DNA of 64,000 bases, taken from Sinomonas cyclohexanicum (GTDB taxonomy: Bacteria > Actinomycetota > Actinomycetes > Actinomycetales > Micrococcaceae). The notes beneath the pieces were generated by a model. It was not told where the DNA came from. It did not search any database and was given only the letters and a program-made list of their open reading frames with translations. Numbering within the stretch: position 1 is the first letter of the stretch; each line of letters begins with the position of its first letter. The position numbers and the translations under genes are program-made. Positions 63,691-64,000 of the stretch are shown here, piece after piece. The stretch spans positions 1,426,001 to 1,490,000 of the forward strand of contig NZ_AP024525.1 of NCBI RefSeq assembly GCF_020886775.1, given 5' to 3'.

Positions 63691-63999
63691 TCACACCTCC
63701 GGGTACTCGTGGTAGTGCTCCACTGGTGGCTGGTGGACGTGGACGGCCCAGCCGCGGCACTGGAGTTCCCCGGCGAGGCGCACGTCGAGGCGCCGCCAGT
63801 CCATCGGCGGTGACCCGTCCCGGTAGTCCCTCGCCAGTTGGGTGAACAGGTCGGGGAAGGCCCGCTTGAGCCCGGCACGGAACCGTGTGCAGCCGAGGCA
63901 GGGGAGCAGTTGCGCCCCGATGGGGTAGGCGTGCGCGCACCACGGCTCCGGACACTGGTCGAACCCGGGCAGGACCCCGGCGTGGATGCCGATGTCGTG
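63691..63999 (-). CDS. Partial phage protein with zinc-ribbon-like Cys pattern (N-terminus outside window)
   Basis: An open frame runs from the right edge to a TGA at 63691-63693, with 102 residues visible ('HDIGIHAGVLPGFDQCPEPWCAHAYPIGAQLLPCLGCTRFRAG...MDWRRLDVRLAGELQCRGWAVHVHQPP...'). The cysteines form C-x4-C-x12-C-x2-C, a possible zinc ribbon. It ends three bases before the connector gene, in the same direction, so it is part of the late operon. No function can be assigned. Confidence 0.6.
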   Translation of the reverse strand, partial: HDIGIHAGVLPGFDQCPEPWCAHAYPIGAQLLPCLGCTRFRAGLKRAFPDLFTQLARDYRDGSPPMDWRRLDVRLAGELQCRGWAVHVHQPPVEHYHEYPEV

Positions 64000-64000
64000 C

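Larger units (their letters stand above)
45942..64000. mobile_element. Left part of a siphovirus-type prophage (right end outside window)
   Basis: From about 45942 the sequence changes from host operons to phage genes: four small rightward genes, then leftward late genes for lysis, fibres, tail, tape measure, chaperones, tail tube and head-tail joining. Two strong C/G-rich hairpin terminators flank the early genes. No integrase, repressor, terminase, portal or capsid gene is seen, so the element continues to the right. The host GTCGTGCGC word, frequent to the left, is absent here. Confidence 0.92.

Overview
The window is very GC-rich DNA with actinobacterial features: leaderless genes behind TAGNNT-type -10 boxes, many GTG/TTG starts, an acyl-CoA carboxylase epsilon subunit, a DUF222/HNH endonuclease, an NnaR-type HemD/winged-helix regulator and NAD-dependent ligase next to what looks like the gatC position. 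Gene content and order fit a Micrococcaceae host (Arthrobacter/Sinomonas-like); this is inference from gene families, since no rRNA is present.

Layout. 1-3 kb: 3' part of mfd, then a solitary AbiEi-like/DUF559 gene flanked by copies of a short intergenic repeat, then a small membrane protein and deoC. 4-9.6 kb: nitrite assimilation. The operon nirB-cobA-nnaR reads leftward, and nirD is split off and reads rightward from the same intergenic region. 9.7-15.8 kb: phosphosugar mutase and purine nucleoside phosphorylase (nucleoside salvage with deoC), an LpdA-type flavoprotein, a hemerythrin-like protein and a BenE-type permease. 15.7-21 kb: leftward operon narK-nasA-nasB (nitrate uptake, catalytic subunit, electron-transfer flavoprotein). 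Both nitrogen clusters have upstream pentamer arrays with exact 11-bp periodicity that match GlnR boxes. Nitrate import, reduction to nitrite, reduction to ammonium, siroheme supply (cobA) and the NnaR regulator are therefore all encoded within 17 kb.

21-36 kb: an MHS-family transporter, biotin carboxylase/BCCP, Maf, a GyrI-like protein, an MMPL exporter with its TetR regulator and a clear operator palindrome, a dicarboxylate/amino-acid symporter, a frameshifted DUF885 gene, accD-accE, and an SDR oxidoreductase behind a perfect palindrome. 36.5-45.8 kb: birA, a PH-domain membrane protein and a class III nucleotide cyclase in an overlapping operon, then a PP2C phosphatase, a DUF222-HNH protein, and the ligA - inositol-monophosphatase-like - GNAT operon. 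BirA, the BC/BCCP subunit and AccD/AccE form one functional set for acyl-CoA carboxylation.

45.94 kb to the right edge: the left part of a siphovirus-type prophage. It begins a few codons inside a gene whose promoter, ribosome-binding site and first residues look like gatC, so the phage appears to have integrated at the 5' end of gatC. A short rightward early-type region (four small genes) is followed by leftward late genes. In transcription order from the right edge these are: head-tail connector, tail terminator candidate, tail tube, tail assembly chaperones with a -1 frameshift site, tape measure, distal tail and minor tail proteins, a two-domain endolysin, holin-type membrane proteins, a collagen-like fibre and a chitin-binding-domain protein. 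Integrase, repressor, capsid, portal and terminase are not in the window and should lie to the right.

A host-wide signal runs through the chromosomal part: the 9-mer GTCGTGCGC (or its complement) occurs 15 times in the first 46 kb, in intergenic hairpins and in variable protein segments where it usually reads Ala-His-Asp-Ala/Gly. It is absent from the prophage.
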